DNA of 64,000 nucleotides from Acidianus ambivalens (GTDB taxonomy: Archaea > Thermoproteota > Thermoprotei_A > Sulfolobales > Sulfolobaceae). The position numbers and the translations under genes are program-made. The first letter of the stretch is position 1. Each line of letters starts with the position of its first letter. The DNA is taken from contig NZ_CP045482.1 in assembly GCF_009729015.1 (NCBI RefSeq), positions 1,794,001 through 1,858,000 on the forward strand. The letters are read 5' to 3'. The notes below the pieces were generated by a model, which was not told where the DNA came from, searched no databases, and was given only the letters and a program-made list of their open reading frames with translations. This document shows positions 49,354 through 58,194 of this stretch, piece after piece.

Positions 49354-49785
49354 ATGATTATAAGTATGTACAAGGTTATCTTTAAAGTCACTAAAGGCTT
49401 TGCCAACAATTCGTCACAATCTTTGAGAAAAATAGGGTTTATACCAATATACAGAAAAATTCAAGGCGATTATGATATGTATATGACGTTATTTAAAGGA
49501 AACAATTTTGCCGAAGTAAAGGAAGCTATCTCTGAGGCAGCATTCTATTTTGCAAAAGAGGGAAAATTCGGCAGGCAAGATTTTGCAACAATATATGAAG
49601 TAGATGACAAGTATTTAGGAAAAGGAATAGGAAGTTTACTAGGAGCAGGCTTAGGATATAAAATAGCAGGATTGCCTGGTTTAATATTAGGTTTATTAGG
49701 CGGTGTAATAATAGGTGAATTAGCAGATATAACTTTGGGAGAAAAATTTGTAGGTGTTATGGAATGGCCGAAACTAAGCTACTAA
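49354..49785 (+). CDS. Protein with glycine-rich membrane hairpin, unknown function
   Basis: 143 residues. A soluble alpha/beta domain (about 1-85) precedes a glycine-rich hydrophobic hairpin, LGKGIGSLLGAGLGYKIAG and LPGLILGLLGGVIIGELAD. Such hairpins occur in membrane-inserting and glycine-zipper proteins. Start ATG 49354 or 49366. It overlaps the next gene by 22 nt. Confidence 0.68.
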   Translation: MIISMYKVIFKVTKGFANNSSQSLRKIGFIPIYRKIQGDYDMYMTLFKGNNFAEVKEAISEAAFYFAKEGKFGRQDFATIYEVDDKYLGKGIGSLLGAGLGYKIAGLPGLILGLLGGVIIGELADITLGEKFVGVMEWPKLSY

Positions 49786-50180
49786 AATTATTAGGAAATA
49801 GAGTAACGAGTGGAATCTTAGGTTTATCTCTCCTCGTCTCTTCAATTTACCTAGTTGTTTCAATAAAAGTTAATTTTTATGATTTACTTTACGAAACTCT
49901 AGTATATTTTAACCCATATTTTCTCTATGTAATTGGTATTCCTTTAGGATTAGAAAGATTAATTTATGGAATAACTGGTAATAAAAAATTCTCAGACTTC
50001 TTCTTTGGAAGAACAGAATTTACAGCTATGTACTTATACTTCCTTTCTTTATTTGGAATAGTAATGGGAATATTTATTGTAATTTATTCAATAGCACTAA
50101 CTGGGACATTAGTAAAGGCAATGGATATAATAGACGGTGTGAGTTTCATTCTATTTGGAATTTCATTGGTAGCGCTTTAA
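49764..50180 (+). CDS. Four-pass membrane protein of unknown function
   Basis: 138 residues with hydrophobic segments at about 13-32, 42-62, 84-108 and 118-137. No motif recognised. It is coupled to the previous gene by 22 nt, and its stop overlaps the convergent methyltransferase gene by 4 nt. Confidence 0.68.
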   Translation: MAETKLLKLLGNRVTSGILGLSLLVSSIYLVVSIKVNFYDLLYETLVYFNPYFLYVIGIPLGLERLIYGITGNKKFSDFFFGRTEFTAMYLYFLSLFGIVMGIFIVIYSIALTGTLVKAMDIIDGVSFILFGISLVAL

Positions 50181-50872
50181 GCTTGTTTTTTGCACTTTAA
50201 AAGAAGCCAGGGCCCGTATTTTTTAATCTCAAGTAAAGTAAGTTTATTCTCCTCAATTGCAGATATATAGTAATCCCTATGCCTTAACTCTATCTTCCAC
50301 CATTTAGATAATAATCTAGAAATAACATTACTTTTAACTAAGACCAAAATTTCACATTTACCATTAGGTTTTAAGACTCTGGAAATTTCCTTTATAGCTA
50401 GAGAAGGATTATTTAACATATGCAAAACTAGAAAGGATGATACAGAGTCCATAGAAGCTGATTCTATAGGTAGAGAAGTAGCATCAGCTCTTACTGCTAT
50501 AACGTGAGAAAATTTCTTCTTTAGAATTGAAAGAAACTTTGTAGAAATATCTAGGCCTATACAGTACTCGCATTTAACATACTTGAATATTGTTCCTGGC
50601 CCAGTACCTATGTCAAGAAAGTTTTGAGAAGATAGAAAAGAACCCGCATCCTTAAATATTCTATCGTATGAATAAAACGAAGTTAAGAAAAATCCTAGAG
50701 GTGCCCAAATTTTATCATAAATCGGAGCAATTCTTTCTAGTAACGCGTCTCCTTTAACCTTGGAGTTGACTAAGAAATCATATATTCCATCATGATACAT
50801 AAACTTATGTCCCTTTTCGCATTCCAAGTTTTCATTAACTGGAGTTCCGTCGTAAGGACAAATAAATCTCAT
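50177..50872 (-). CDS. SAM-dependent methyltransferase with N-terminal zinc-knuckle segment
   Basis: 231 residues. The N-terminus has a Cys pair and His (FICPYDGTP, LECEKGHKF), as in RlmA-type enzymes. Motif I is FLDIGTGPGTIFKYV near residue 87; motif II/III region IGLDISTKF and VRADATSLPIESASMD. The substrate is unknown. It is 2 nt from the CBS gene upstream. Confidence 0.85.
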   Translation of the reverse strand: MRFICPYDGTPVNENLECEKGHKFMYHDGIYDFLVNSKVKGDALLERIAPIYDKIWAPLGFFLTSFYSYDRIFKDAGSFLSSQNFLDIGTGPGTIFKYVKCEYCIGLDISTKFLSILKKKFSHVIAVRADATSLPIESASMDSVSSFLVLHMLNNPSLAIKEISRVLKPNGKCEILVLVKSNVISRLLSKWWKIELRHRDYYISAIEENKLTLLEIKKYGPWLLLKCKKQA

Positions 50873-50874
50873 AA

Positions 50875-51573
50875 TTACTTTATCTGAAAAGTGGTAAATA
50901 TATATCGTATAAAATCTCTTAAAGTAACTATTTTATTCTTGTTTATGCAAAGACTTCCTATATTATATTCTTTCATTACCTTTACGGCTTCATTCATTGG
51001 ATAATTTTCATTAACACATATAAGATTCGGATTCATAACCTCCATTACTGGTACATCTACCGTGTATTTCTGTGCATAATAATAAAGTATATCTCTAGCC
51101 GACAGCATTCCTACGGGTTCTTTTTCAATTACTGGTAAATGTCTTATGCTGTTTTTAACCATAATTTCAATAGCTGAAATTACGTTAGTATAAGGAGCTA
51201 TATATAATGCTTCCTTAGCTATATTATTTACATATGCTTTAGGAAAATCGTAAGAAAATACGACATCTTTCTCAGTTATTATTTTATCATCATAAATAAC
51301 CGAGTCAACGTTATTCTCAACCATTGATTTAACTACATGTACAACGCTTGCAGAGGAAATTTTTATCGCCTTCTTTAATTCTACATCTCTTAATCTAGCT
51401 TCACTTTTAAATAGTAAGTTCCTTAATGCTTCGTCCACAGTAAAAATCCCATAAATTTTACTATTACAATAAACTACAATTCTCCTTATATTGTTTCTTG
51501 TCATAAAAAATATTGCTTCGTCTATTGTACTTTCGCAACTTATTGAAATTATTTTTGATCCACTAATCTGCAA
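50875..51573 (-). CDS. Protein with four CBS domains
   Basis: 232 residues built of four CBS motifs and nothing else (IRRIVVYCNSKIYGIFT, VDSVIYDDKIITEKD, IRHLPVIEKEPVGMLS, IGSLCINKNKIVTLRD). Such proteins sense adenine nucleotides. The TTG start lies 11 nt inside mobB, so it is cotranscribed with molybdenum cofactor genes. Confidence 0.88.
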   Translation of the reverse strand: MQISGSKIISISCESTIDEAIFFMTRNNIRRIVVYCNSKIYGIFTVDEALRNLLFKSEARLRDVELKKAIKISSASVVHVVKSMVENNVDSVIYDDKIITEKDVVFSYDFPKAYVNNIAKEALYIAPYTNVISAIEIMVKNSIRHLPVIEKEPVGMLSARDILYYYAQKYTVDVPVMEVMNPNLICVNENYPMNEAVKVMKEYNIGSLCINKNKIVTLRDFIRYIFTTFQIK

Positions 51574-52057
51574 TTTTAATCTCCTTTATCCCATATTTTT
51601 TCATCATTGTATATAAGAAGGATGTAAGCAAAGACTTTTGAGCTTTTGTCCCATTAATCTCTACATTAGGATAACTTATGCATTCTTCCGCTTTTTTAGA
51701 TATTTTTTCAGCAATTTCCTTAGCTTCCTCTGGAGATCTTATTTCGAATTTGTAGCCTAAGTTTAAATCCTTAAAACCCTCTATTATTATAACATCGGCA
51801 GGAAAAAGTGAGAGATAATCAAAGTCTTTACAATCAAAAAATAATGCACAGTCATTACTATGGAAGACTACTAAGTCTGCTCCCTCCTTTTTAAATTTGA
51901 AAGTATCTTTATTTTCGTCATCAATAATATGGTGAGAATGTTTTATTACTGCTATTATCAAGTCCTTCCTTTTACTTTTTAATTCCCTTATAACTTCAAG
52001 GATAGCTGTAGTCTTCCCAGAATCTTTCTTGCCAACTATCTGAAAAACGCATGTCAT
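51563..52057 (-). CDS. mobB: Molybdopterin-guanine dinucleotide biosynthesis protein MobB
   Basis: 164 residues. P-loop VFQIVGKKDSGKTTAI at 4-19; VIKHSHH near 37; DVIIIEGFKDLNLGYK near 87. A GTP-binding helper of MobA in nucleotide attachment to the cofactor. It is divergent from moeA with 24 nt between. Confidence 0.92.
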   Translation of the reverse strand: MTCVFQIVGKKDSGKTTAILEVIRELKSKRKDLIIAVIKHSHHIIDDENKDTFKFKKEGADLVVFHSNDCALFFDCKDFDYLSLFPADVIIIEGFKDLNLGYKFEIRSPEEAKEIAEKISKKAEECISYPNVEINGTKAQKSLLTSFLYTMMKKYGIKEIKIAD

Positions 52058-52084
52058 ATTAACTTATACTCTTACTAAATATTG

Positions 52085-53236
52085 ATGCTTATCCCTTTAG
52101 AAGAAGCTAGAAAAATTATCGAAGAAACTGAATTTCCCAGACCTTCTGTAAGAGAAGTTGATTTATTGGACTCTGTAGGTAAAATTGCCGCAGAGGACGT
52201 CATATCAATAGAAGATATTCCAGAGAGAGACTTATCTGCAATGGACGGATACGCAATAAGAAGTGAGGATTTTGGAAAGAAATTAAAGGTTGTAGGATCT
52301 CTTTTTCCGTCAAGTAAGGAAGTACCTAAAATTAATGAAGGAGAAGCCTTTTACGTAACTACTGGAGCACCAATACCTGAAGGAGCAGACGCTGTGTGCA
52401 GGATTGAGGCGACTAAGAGAGAAGGAGATTACGTAATTATAGGAGAAAAAGTTCACAAGGGAAAGGATATAAGACCGAAAGGAGAAGATATCAAAAAAGG
52501 AGAAAAAATACTTAATCAAGGAGAAAAAATAACACCTTATCATTTGGGAATTTTAGCATACGAGAAGATATACAAAATAAAAGTGCTTAACATAAGCTTT
52601 GCTGTCTTTGCAAACGGAGATGAACTTTCGCCATTTCATTCTAATGGTGAAAAAGTAGATTCAATAACTCCAATTTTAATTCCTTTGCTATCATCTTTTG
52701 GGAGTGTAACATATCTTGGCGTAGCTAAGGATAATCCCGAAGACGTGGAAAAATTCATTGAGAAGGCATCGTCGTTCGATTTTATAATATCTATTGGTGG
52801 ATCTTCGGTAGGTGAGAAGGATTACGTAAAGAGAGTTATTGAAAAGAAAGGTGGAAAATTGCTTTTTGAAGGCGTTTCAGTAAATGTATTAAAGAGAGGA
52901 AGTGTTGGTTTAATAAACGGAAAACCAATCTTAATCTTACCTGGGCAAGTAGTTTCAGCAATAACTGTGTTTCACGAGCATGGATTGCATGTAATTTCAA
53001 GGATGATAGGAAAGGAAATAAGAAAATTTGAAGAAATAGAATTGGGGGAAGAAATAGAAATAAGGCACAATATGGATTCCACATTCTTGTTCGAAGACAG
53101 AGGAGGAAAAGCTTACCCATTAAGGTGGGGAGTAGGGCTTTATAGTGAGCTATATAAAGCATCTTGGTTTGGTGTCCTAAAGAGAGGAAGAAAATATGAA
53201 AGAGGAGAAAAAATCCTCTTACAAAGACTTCTTTGA
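52085..53236 (+). CDS. moeA: Molybdopterin molybdenumtransferase
   Basis: Inserts molybdenum (or tungsten) into molybdopterin. 383 residues from ATG 52085. Family motifs: IPERDLSAMDGYAIR near residue 44, YVTTGAPIPEGADAVCR near 92, and SIGGSSVGEKDYVK near 237, with ILPGQVVSAITVF near 280. It overlaps mobA by 41 nt. Other cofactor genes: mobB (51563) and moaC (26783). Confidence 0.95.
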   Translation: MLIPLEEARKIIEETEFPRPSVREVDLLDSVGKIAAEDVISIEDIPERDLSAMDGYAIRSEDFGKKLKVVGSLFPSSKEVPKINEGEAFYVTTGAPIPEGADAVCRIEATKREGDYVIIGEKVHKGKDIRPKGEDIKKGEKILNQGEKITPYHLGILAYEKIYKIKVLNISFAVFANGDELSPFHSNGEKVDSITPILIPLLSSFGSVTYLGVAKDNPEDVEKFIEKASSFDFIISIGGSSVGEKDYVKRVIEKKGGKLLFEGVSVNVLKRGSVGLINGKPILILPGQVVSAITVFHEHGLHVISRMIGKEIRKFEEIELGEEIEIRHNMDSTFLFEDRGGKAYPLRWGVGLYSELYKASWFGVLKRGRKYERGEKILLQRLL

Positions 53237-53783
53237 TGCAATAATATTAGCCGGAGGAGAATCAAAGAGATTCGGAACTGATAAATGCTCCTTTGAAATA
53301 GATGGAAAAACAATGCTACAAAGAGTTGCAGAAAACTTTGAGAATCCTATAATAGTTACTAGAATTCCAAGAAATTACGGGATAGAAATAAAAGATGACG
53401 GCAAAGGACCAATAAGAGCTTTAGAAATTGCGATTAAAAAAATTGAAAAAGATAAAGTTTTTGTAACTGGATGCGATTTTCCTTTTCTTAAAAGAAAAGT
53501 TGTAGAATATATCTGCAGTAAGGATTATGAGATCGCAATGCCTTTATTAGAGTATCCACAGCCGCTTTTAGGTTGTTATGATACTAGATTCTTGAAAAGT
53601 AATATTTCAAGGATAGTATCTCTTCAGGATTTAATATATTTGGCAAATAATGTTTACCTAATTGGAACTGAGGAAATAAAGATGATAGATTCAAGCCTTG
53701 ATTCTTTACGCAATATTAATAGGCTAACAGATTTCTACACAAAAATAAAAATTTTTACTAAATCTAAAATTTTGTTAAGATAA
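53196..53783 (+). CDS. mobA: Molybdenum cofactor guanylyltransferase
   Basis: 195 residues. Nucleotide-binding ILAGGESKRFGTDKCSFEIDG near residue 17; the usual GCDFPFLK near 92 binds metal. It attaches GMP to molybdopterin. Compared with bacterial MobA it is compact. The ATG lies 41 nt inside moeA. Confidence 0.9.
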   Translation: MKEEKKSSYKDFFDAIILAGGESKRFGTDKCSFEIDGKTMLQRVAENFENPIIVTRIPRNYGIEIKDDGKGPIRALEIAIKKIEKDKVFVTGCDFPFLKRKVVEYICSKDYEIAMPLLEYPQPLLGCYDTRFLKSNISRIVSLQDLIYLANNVYLIGTEEIKMIDSSLDSLRNINRLTDFYTKIKIFTKSKILLR

Positions 53784-53934
53784 AGATTTCAACCCCTTTA
53801 CGGTATTTTTAAACGTTGTTTAAATCCTCAGTGGAATTTTATAGTACTTTACAGTTTTATCTTAAATCTTTTAACAATAATACTAAAGGTAATCCTTTTA
53901 TATGTTTATGAGTAAAATTATATTTAGACCATAA

Positions 53935-54012
53935 ATGGCAAAAAAGAAGAAATCTGGCGAATCATCAAGCAGTAGTGGCGGGTCATCAAGCAGCGGAGAA
54001 AAGAAAAAGTAA
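53935..54012 (+). CDS. 25-residue Lys/Ser/Gly protein
   Basis: Reads MAKKKKSGESSSSSGGSSSS, then GEKKK: a serine/glycine core between two lysine clusters, probably unfolded. A TATA-like CTTTTATATG (53895-53904) lies upstream at a suitable distance for a short leader. It stands alone in the 288-nt gap between mobA and the methyltransferase gene. No homologue recognised. Low-complexity content weakens the call. Confidence 0.45.
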   Translation: MAKKKKSGESSSSSGGSSSSGEKKK

Positions 54013-54071
54013 CTGGGGCAACTATTCATCTACCTCTAAAGTTAATATGTTTTTTCTTTAGTTACTTTTAA

Positions 54072-54530
54072 ATGCTTGCTCCATTCATTCCAACTCCAGA
54101 AGAAGTTATTAAAGAAATGCTAAGCTGTGCTAACGCAGGAAGAAACGATATTCTAATAGACCTTGGAAGTGGAGATGGTAGAATACTTAAAATTGCAAAG
54201 ATGTATTTTCACGTTAAATTAGTCATAGGCGTAGAATTAAATAAGGTTTTATGTAAGGAGTCTAAATCAGAAGATGTGGAAATAATATGTGGTGACTTAT
54301 TATCCCTTTCGGAGGTTTTAATTCCAAGAGCTACAATAATTACCATTTATCTCTCGCCTAGAAGTAACAAACTCTTGGAAGATATAATCTTAAAGATTGG
54401 CAAAAGTGGCTTGAAGATAATAAGCCACGATTTCGAATTTAGTAAATTATCTTTAGAAAAAATTAAGAAAATAAAAGCAATGGGTTTATTGGGCTTAACT
54501 GAACACACTATTTATTGTTACAAATTATGA
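54072..54530 (+). CDS. SAM-dependent methyltransferase
   Basis: 152 residues, a short class I fold. Opens PFIPTPEEVIKEML, and motif I is LIDLGSGDGRILKIA near residue 30; VIGVELNKVL as motif II. Resembles small archaeal and bacterial protein- or RNA-methyltransferase-like genes (LSGSGDGR group). Substrate unknown. It overlaps the dph6 start by 4 nt. Confidence 0.85.
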   Translation: MLAPFIPTPEEVIKEMLSCANAGRNDILIDLGSGDGRILKIAKMYFHVKLVIGVELNKVLCKESKSEDVEIICGDLLSLSEVLIPRATIITIYLSPRSNKLLEDIILKIGKSGLKIISHDFEFSKLSLEKIKKIKAMGLLGLTEHTIYCYKL

Positions 54531-55195
54531 AAGTTTGCGTATTATACTCTGGAGGAAAAGATAGTACTTATGCATTGCATTGGGCAGTATTTAAAGGCTT
54601 TGAAGTAATATCTTTACTTACCCTCCTGCCTAAAAGAGAAGATTCTTGGATGTTTCAGTATCCTAATGTTGAATTCACTAAATATCAGGCTGAGGCATTG
54701 GGAATGAATATTATTCAAATGCCAACATCCGGTGAAAAAAATAAAGAACTCGAGGACTTATATGCTGCTTTTAAAAAATGTAAAGATCTAGGAGCTCAGG
54801 GCATTGTAACAGGGGCACTATTATCTGATTATCAAAGGCTTAATGCTAACATTATAGCTGAAAAACTCTCACTGAAGACTTATTCTCCATTGTGGAGAAA
54901 AGACCAAGAAAAGTATATGTATGAACTTATAGATGAGGGATTCGAGTTCATAATTACTTCCACATCCGCTTACGGTTTTCCTTATGAGCTTTTAGGAAAA
55001 GTAATAAAGAGAGAGGACATAGACCTAATAATAAGGAGAGCAAGAGAATTTGGATTCAATCCTGCATTTGAAGGTGGAGAAGCTGAAACGTACGTTATTT
55101 ATGCACCATTATTTAAAAGAAGATTAAAAGTGTTTGGAGAAATAAAAAGATTAGGAGAGGATAATTGGAGGTTTTTAATAAAACGTATACTTTGA
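54527..55195 (+). CDS. dph6: Diphthine--ammonia ligase
   Basis: Last step of diphthamide synthesis on elongation factor 2. 222 residues from ATG 54527. N-type ATP pyrophosphatase loop VCVLYSGGKDSTYALHWA at 3-20; GAQGIVTGALLSDYQRLNAN near 84; FNPAFEGGEAETYV near 180, the C-terminal family mark. Confidence 0.92.
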   Translation: MKVCVLYSGGKDSTYALHWAVFKGFEVISLLTLLPKREDSWMFQYPNVEFTKYQAEALGMNIIQMPTSGEKNKELEDLYAAFKKCKDLGAQGIVTGALLSDYQRLNANIIAEKLSLKTYSPLWRKDQEKYMYELIDEGFEFIITSTSAYGFPYELLGKVIKREDIDLIIRRAREFGFNPAFEGGEAETYVIYAPLFKRRLKVFGEIKRLGEDNWRFLIKRIL

Positions 55196-56391
55196 AAAAC
55201 TGTTCCTTCGTAATAGACTCAGAAAAAACTCTAGAAAATACTAACATAATAATTGAAAATGGTAAAATAAAAAGCATAGGCAAGGAAACAGAAGGAGATG
55301 AAATAGACTGTTCAGAGTATGTAGTAACTCCAGGTTTTGTAAATTCACATACTCATTCTGCCATGATCTTCTTAAGAGGATATTACGATGATAGCGAACT
55401 ACAAGAATGGCTGGATAAAATGTGGGAAAAGGAAAGATCTGTAAGTAAGGATATATTAAAGATAAGCAGCGAATTAGCAGTATTGGAAATGTTATCTTCA
55501 GGGACTACCGCATTCGTTGACATGTATTTTAATCCAGAAGATATAGTAGAGATATCCCAGCAGTACGGTATTAGGGCTGCCGCAGGTTATACTTTCTTAG
55601 ATAAAATCTTTGACCCGGAAGAAGTAGCAAAAATGCAAAGAAGACTTCGCGAGACTAACCTATTCAAACCAATAATTAATGTGCACAGTATATACGCAGT
55701 AAACGAAAAAACGTTACTCTTAGCAAAAGATCTAGCTGAAGAACAGAACACTTGGATAAACATACACTTATCTGAGACTAGAAGAGAAATTTACGAAACA
55801 AAATTAAGAAAAGGAAAATTTCCAGTAGAGTATTTGCACTCTTTAGGAATAACAAAGTTCCAAGCAGTTCATCTTGGTTGGGTAGCTAGTTGGGAAATTG
55901 AAATGCTAAAAGATTCTGTTACAGTAACTCATTGCCCAACATCTAACATGAAACTAGCTACAGCAGGAGCATTTCCGTTCTATGAAATGATGAACGCAGG
56001 AATAAATGTTACAATAGGCACAGATGGACCAGCTAGTAATAATTCACTAGACATTATAAGAGAGATGAAAAACGCAGTATTATTACAACGTCACTCCTAT
56101 TGGGATACCAGAATAAAGGCTTTACACGTATTCAAGGCCGCTACAGAAAACGGGTATAAATTATTAGGAATCAAAGGTGGATTAATAAAAGAAGGTTACG
56201 TAGCTGACTTAATACTTTTTAACAAAGATGATCTTTATCCTTTAAAAAAAGACAGACTGTTATCAAATATAGTTTATTATGCCACTGGAGAGAATGTAAA
56301 TAAAATAATTATAAATGGAAGGATAATAGACAAGAAATTTATAAAAGAAAAGATTCACGAACTAGCAAAAAAATTAAATGAACTTATTTAA
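55165..56391 (+). CDS. Amidohydrolase, SAH/5'-deoxyadenosine deaminase-like
   Basis: 408 residues. Metal ligands in FVNSHTHSAMIFLRG near residue 59, His in WINIHLSET near 198, HLGWV near 230 and Asp in TIGTDGPASNNSLD near 284: a full TIM-barrel deaminase set. Close to MTA/SAH/8-oxoguanine deaminases; which base is processed is unknown. The start is uncertain: TTG 55165 or TTG 55192, the latter overlapping the dph6 stop (TTGA). Confidence 0.88.
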   Translation: MEVFNKTYTLKNCSFVIDSEKTLENTNIIIENGKIKSIGKETEGDEIDCSEYVVTPGFVNSHTHSAMIFLRGYYDDSELQEWLDKMWEKERSVSKDILKISSELAVLEMLSSGTTAFVDMYFNPEDIVEISQQYGIRAAAGYTFLDKIFDPEEVAKMQRRLRETNLFKPIINVHSIYAVNEKTLLLAKDLAEEQNTWINIHLSETRREIYETKLRKGKFPVEYLHSLGITKFQAVHLGWVASWEIEMLKDSVTVTHCPTSNMKLATAGAFPFYEMMNAGINVTIGTDGPASNNSLDIIREMKNAVLLQRHSYWDTRIKALHVFKAATENGYKLLGIKGGLIKEGYVADLILFNKDDLYPLKKDRLLSNIVYYATGENVNKIIINGRIIDKKFIKEKIHELAKKLNELI

Positions 56392-56771
56392 GGCTTAAAC
56401 TCGCTTTCAACTAATGATGCCATCTTATCTGAACAGTCCTTAATATCTTGTAAAATCTTAGACTTTAGCTCGTTGTAATCCTTTGCCTTGTAAAGGTATC
56501 TTGGTCTTCCTGCCTTATTTCCTGGCTCCTTAATCCTCATTACTAATGCCATTTCTAAAAGTTTATTTAAGCTTCTGTTAATTGATGCCTTAGAAAGCTT
56601 TAAGTCGCTCTCAAGCTCTTCAGTTCCTCTTGCATCTCCTTTCATTAGTGCCATTAATACTTGCACATCAGTTTCTGAAAGCCCATAGCAAAATGACAAT
56701 ATATCTACCAACCCTGCATCTTTTCCAGATGGTAACTTTATTCTTGATCCACTTATCTGACTTTGCTCCAT
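56388..56771 (-). CDS. Lrs14-like winged-helix regulator
   Basis: 127 residues. A winged helix (LSETDVQVLMALMKGDARGT, then LKLSKASINRSLNKLLEM), the wing GRPRYLYKAK, and a C-terminal helix for dimerisation. This is the Sulfolobales Lrs14 group, abundant regulators of stress, motility and biofilm genes. It is convergent with the amidohydrolase gene, sharing 4 nt. Confidence 0.87.
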   Translation of the reverse strand: MEQSQISGSRIKLPSGKDAGLVDILSFCYGLSETDVQVLMALMKGDARGTEELESDLKLSKASINRSLNKLLEMALVMRIKEPGNKAGRPRYLYKAKDYNELKSKILQDIKDCSDKMASLVESEFKP

Positions 56772-56975
56772 TTAAACCACAAATAAAGATTCTAAACTTC
56801 TCATATATATATTTTTTCCATGTATTTTAAGGATAGCATTTCAACTTTTATAGAGAAGTAAGACGTTATACAAAAGAACTCATAAAAGTTAATTATATAT
56901 TTATGTAAATCGTTCCCAAAGTATTCACTATGTCCTTAATACTTTCAAAGCTATTTTTTACTGTATATAAAAAGA

Positions 56976-56983
56976 TTTATATA
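56976..56983 (+). promoter_or_regulatory. TATA box of the AbrB-like gene
   Basis: TTTATATA about 39 nt before the ATG at 57019, leaving a leader of some 15 nt that holds AGTGATC, a Shine-Dalgarno. Confidence 0.5.
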
Positions 56984-57018
56984 TTAGAAGATTAAATAGG
57001 TAACATAGTGATCTATAA

Positions 57019-57186
57019 ATGGCAGACGTAGAAGAAATTGTAAAAGTAAGTAGAAACTATCAAGTTACAATTCCCGCTAAAATAAGGCAGAAGTTCCAAA
57101 TAAAGGAAGGAGATCTAGTTAAAGTAGTATTCGATGAAAAAGAGAATGCAGTAAAGATAACACTGCTTAAGGAACCTTGGAAGTAA
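57019..57186 (+). CDS. AbrB/SpoVT-family DNA-binding protein
   Basis: 55 residues, too short for many gene finders. VSRNYQVTIPAKIRQKFQIK, EGDLVKVVFDE: the swapped-hairpin AbrB fold, complete. Such proteins are antitoxins or transition regulators; no toxin gene stands beside it, so it may act as a free regulator. AGTGATC lies just before the ATG. The tatD gene follows. Confidence 0.87.
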   Translation: MADVEEIVKVSRNYQVTIPAKIRQKFQIKEGDLVKVVFDEKENAVKITLLKEPWK

Positions 57187-57220
57187 AAATTTTTAAATAA
57201 ATTCTCATTTTTTGTTTTCC

Positions 57221-57952
57221 ATGCTTATTGATATTCATGCTCACTTAAATTCTGATGAGCTTAAGGACAAGATAGATGAGATTTTATCCAAGTGTAATAT
57301 AAAAATAATAAACGCTGGAGTTGATTTGCATAGCGACTTAGAAACACTAGAACTAGCAAGAATATACAAAGACATTGTATACCCTGCAATAGGATTTCAT
57401 CCTGAATATATAGAGAAGGCCGAGAAAGAAGTTGATAAAATATTACCTTTAATAGATAAGGCAATGGCAATAAGCGAAGTAGGATTAGATTACTACTGGA
57501 TAAAGGATGAAAAACTGAGAAAAAAGGAAATAGAAGTACTATCTACTTTCTTAGAAATAGGAGAAAAGAGAAGAAAACCAGTAATATTGCACATAAGAGG
57601 CGGAATGAGTGACTTTCTTCAGTTAATATCTTCATATAAATTAACTTTCATAATTCATGCATTCGAAGGTAGTATAAAAATAGCAAGAAAAATTCTAGAC
57701 CTTGGAGGATACTTATCTTTTCCACCAATTATAGTAAGAGATAATCTAAGAAGACAAATCGCAAAAGAAGTACCTCTAGATAGATTATTTACAGAAACAG
57801 ATTCGCCATTTTTAGGGCCAGAAAAAGGAAAGATAAACGAACCATGTAATGTTAGCATAACACTAAGCGAACTATCTATAATTAAAGGATTGGGCAAGGA
57901 GGAGATAGAAAAGCAAATTGAGAAAAATTTTTACAGAGTCTTCATGCAATAA
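57221..57952 (+). CDS. TatD-family metal-dependent DNase/hydrolase
   Basis: 243 residues from ATG 57221; TTTTAAATAAAT (57190-57201) lies about 26 nt upstream. Metal ligands: IDIHAHLNS at the start, AISEVGLDYYW near residue 84, VILHIRG near 124, FIIHAFEG near 145 and FTETDSPFL near 191. All are conserved. Probably a nuclease. Confidence 0.92.
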   Translation: MLIDIHAHLNSDELKDKIDEILSKCNIKIINAGVDLHSDLETLELARIYKDIVYPAIGFHPEYIEKAEKEVDKILPLIDKAMAISEVGLDYYWIKDEKLRKKEIEVLSTFLEIGEKRRKPVILHIRGGMSDFLQLISSYKLTFIIHAFEGSIKIARKILDLGGYLSFPPIIVRDNLRRQIAKEVPLDRLFTETDSPFLGPEKGKINEPCNVSITLSELSIIKGLGKEEIEKQIEKNFYRVFMQ

Positions 57953-57998
57953 GGAAACTAATAAAAGGAAAAACAAAAAAGAAAAATTGCCTTAAATT

Positions 57999-58193
57999 TT
58001 ACTTCTTTTCCTCTTCTTGGGGCGCGAAGTAAACGAATAGGAAGAACGATATGAAGCCTATGAAAGCCATTATAGTGAATAGTAATGTATATGGTGCTGC
58101 TGCAGCATGAAGAGTGGCGTCAGCTAATTCCCATACTAGTAACGCTATAGCTAATATGTAACCTACTCCTAAAACTTTGAAGAAGCTAACCAT
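57999..58193 (-). CDS. doxE: Quinol oxidase small subunit DoxE
   Basis: 64 residues with two membrane segments (about 8-25 and 36-56), matching the 7.2-kDa subunit of the A. ambivalens aa3-type quinol oxidase. ATG 58193 is preferred over GTG 58202, because the Shine-Dalgarno-like GTGAT stands just upstream, within the doxC stop region. Confidence 0.85.
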   Translation of the reverse strand: MVSFFKVLGVGYILAIALLVWELADATLHAAAAPYTLLFTIMAFIGFISFFLFVYFAPQEEEKK

Positions 58194-58194
58194 T

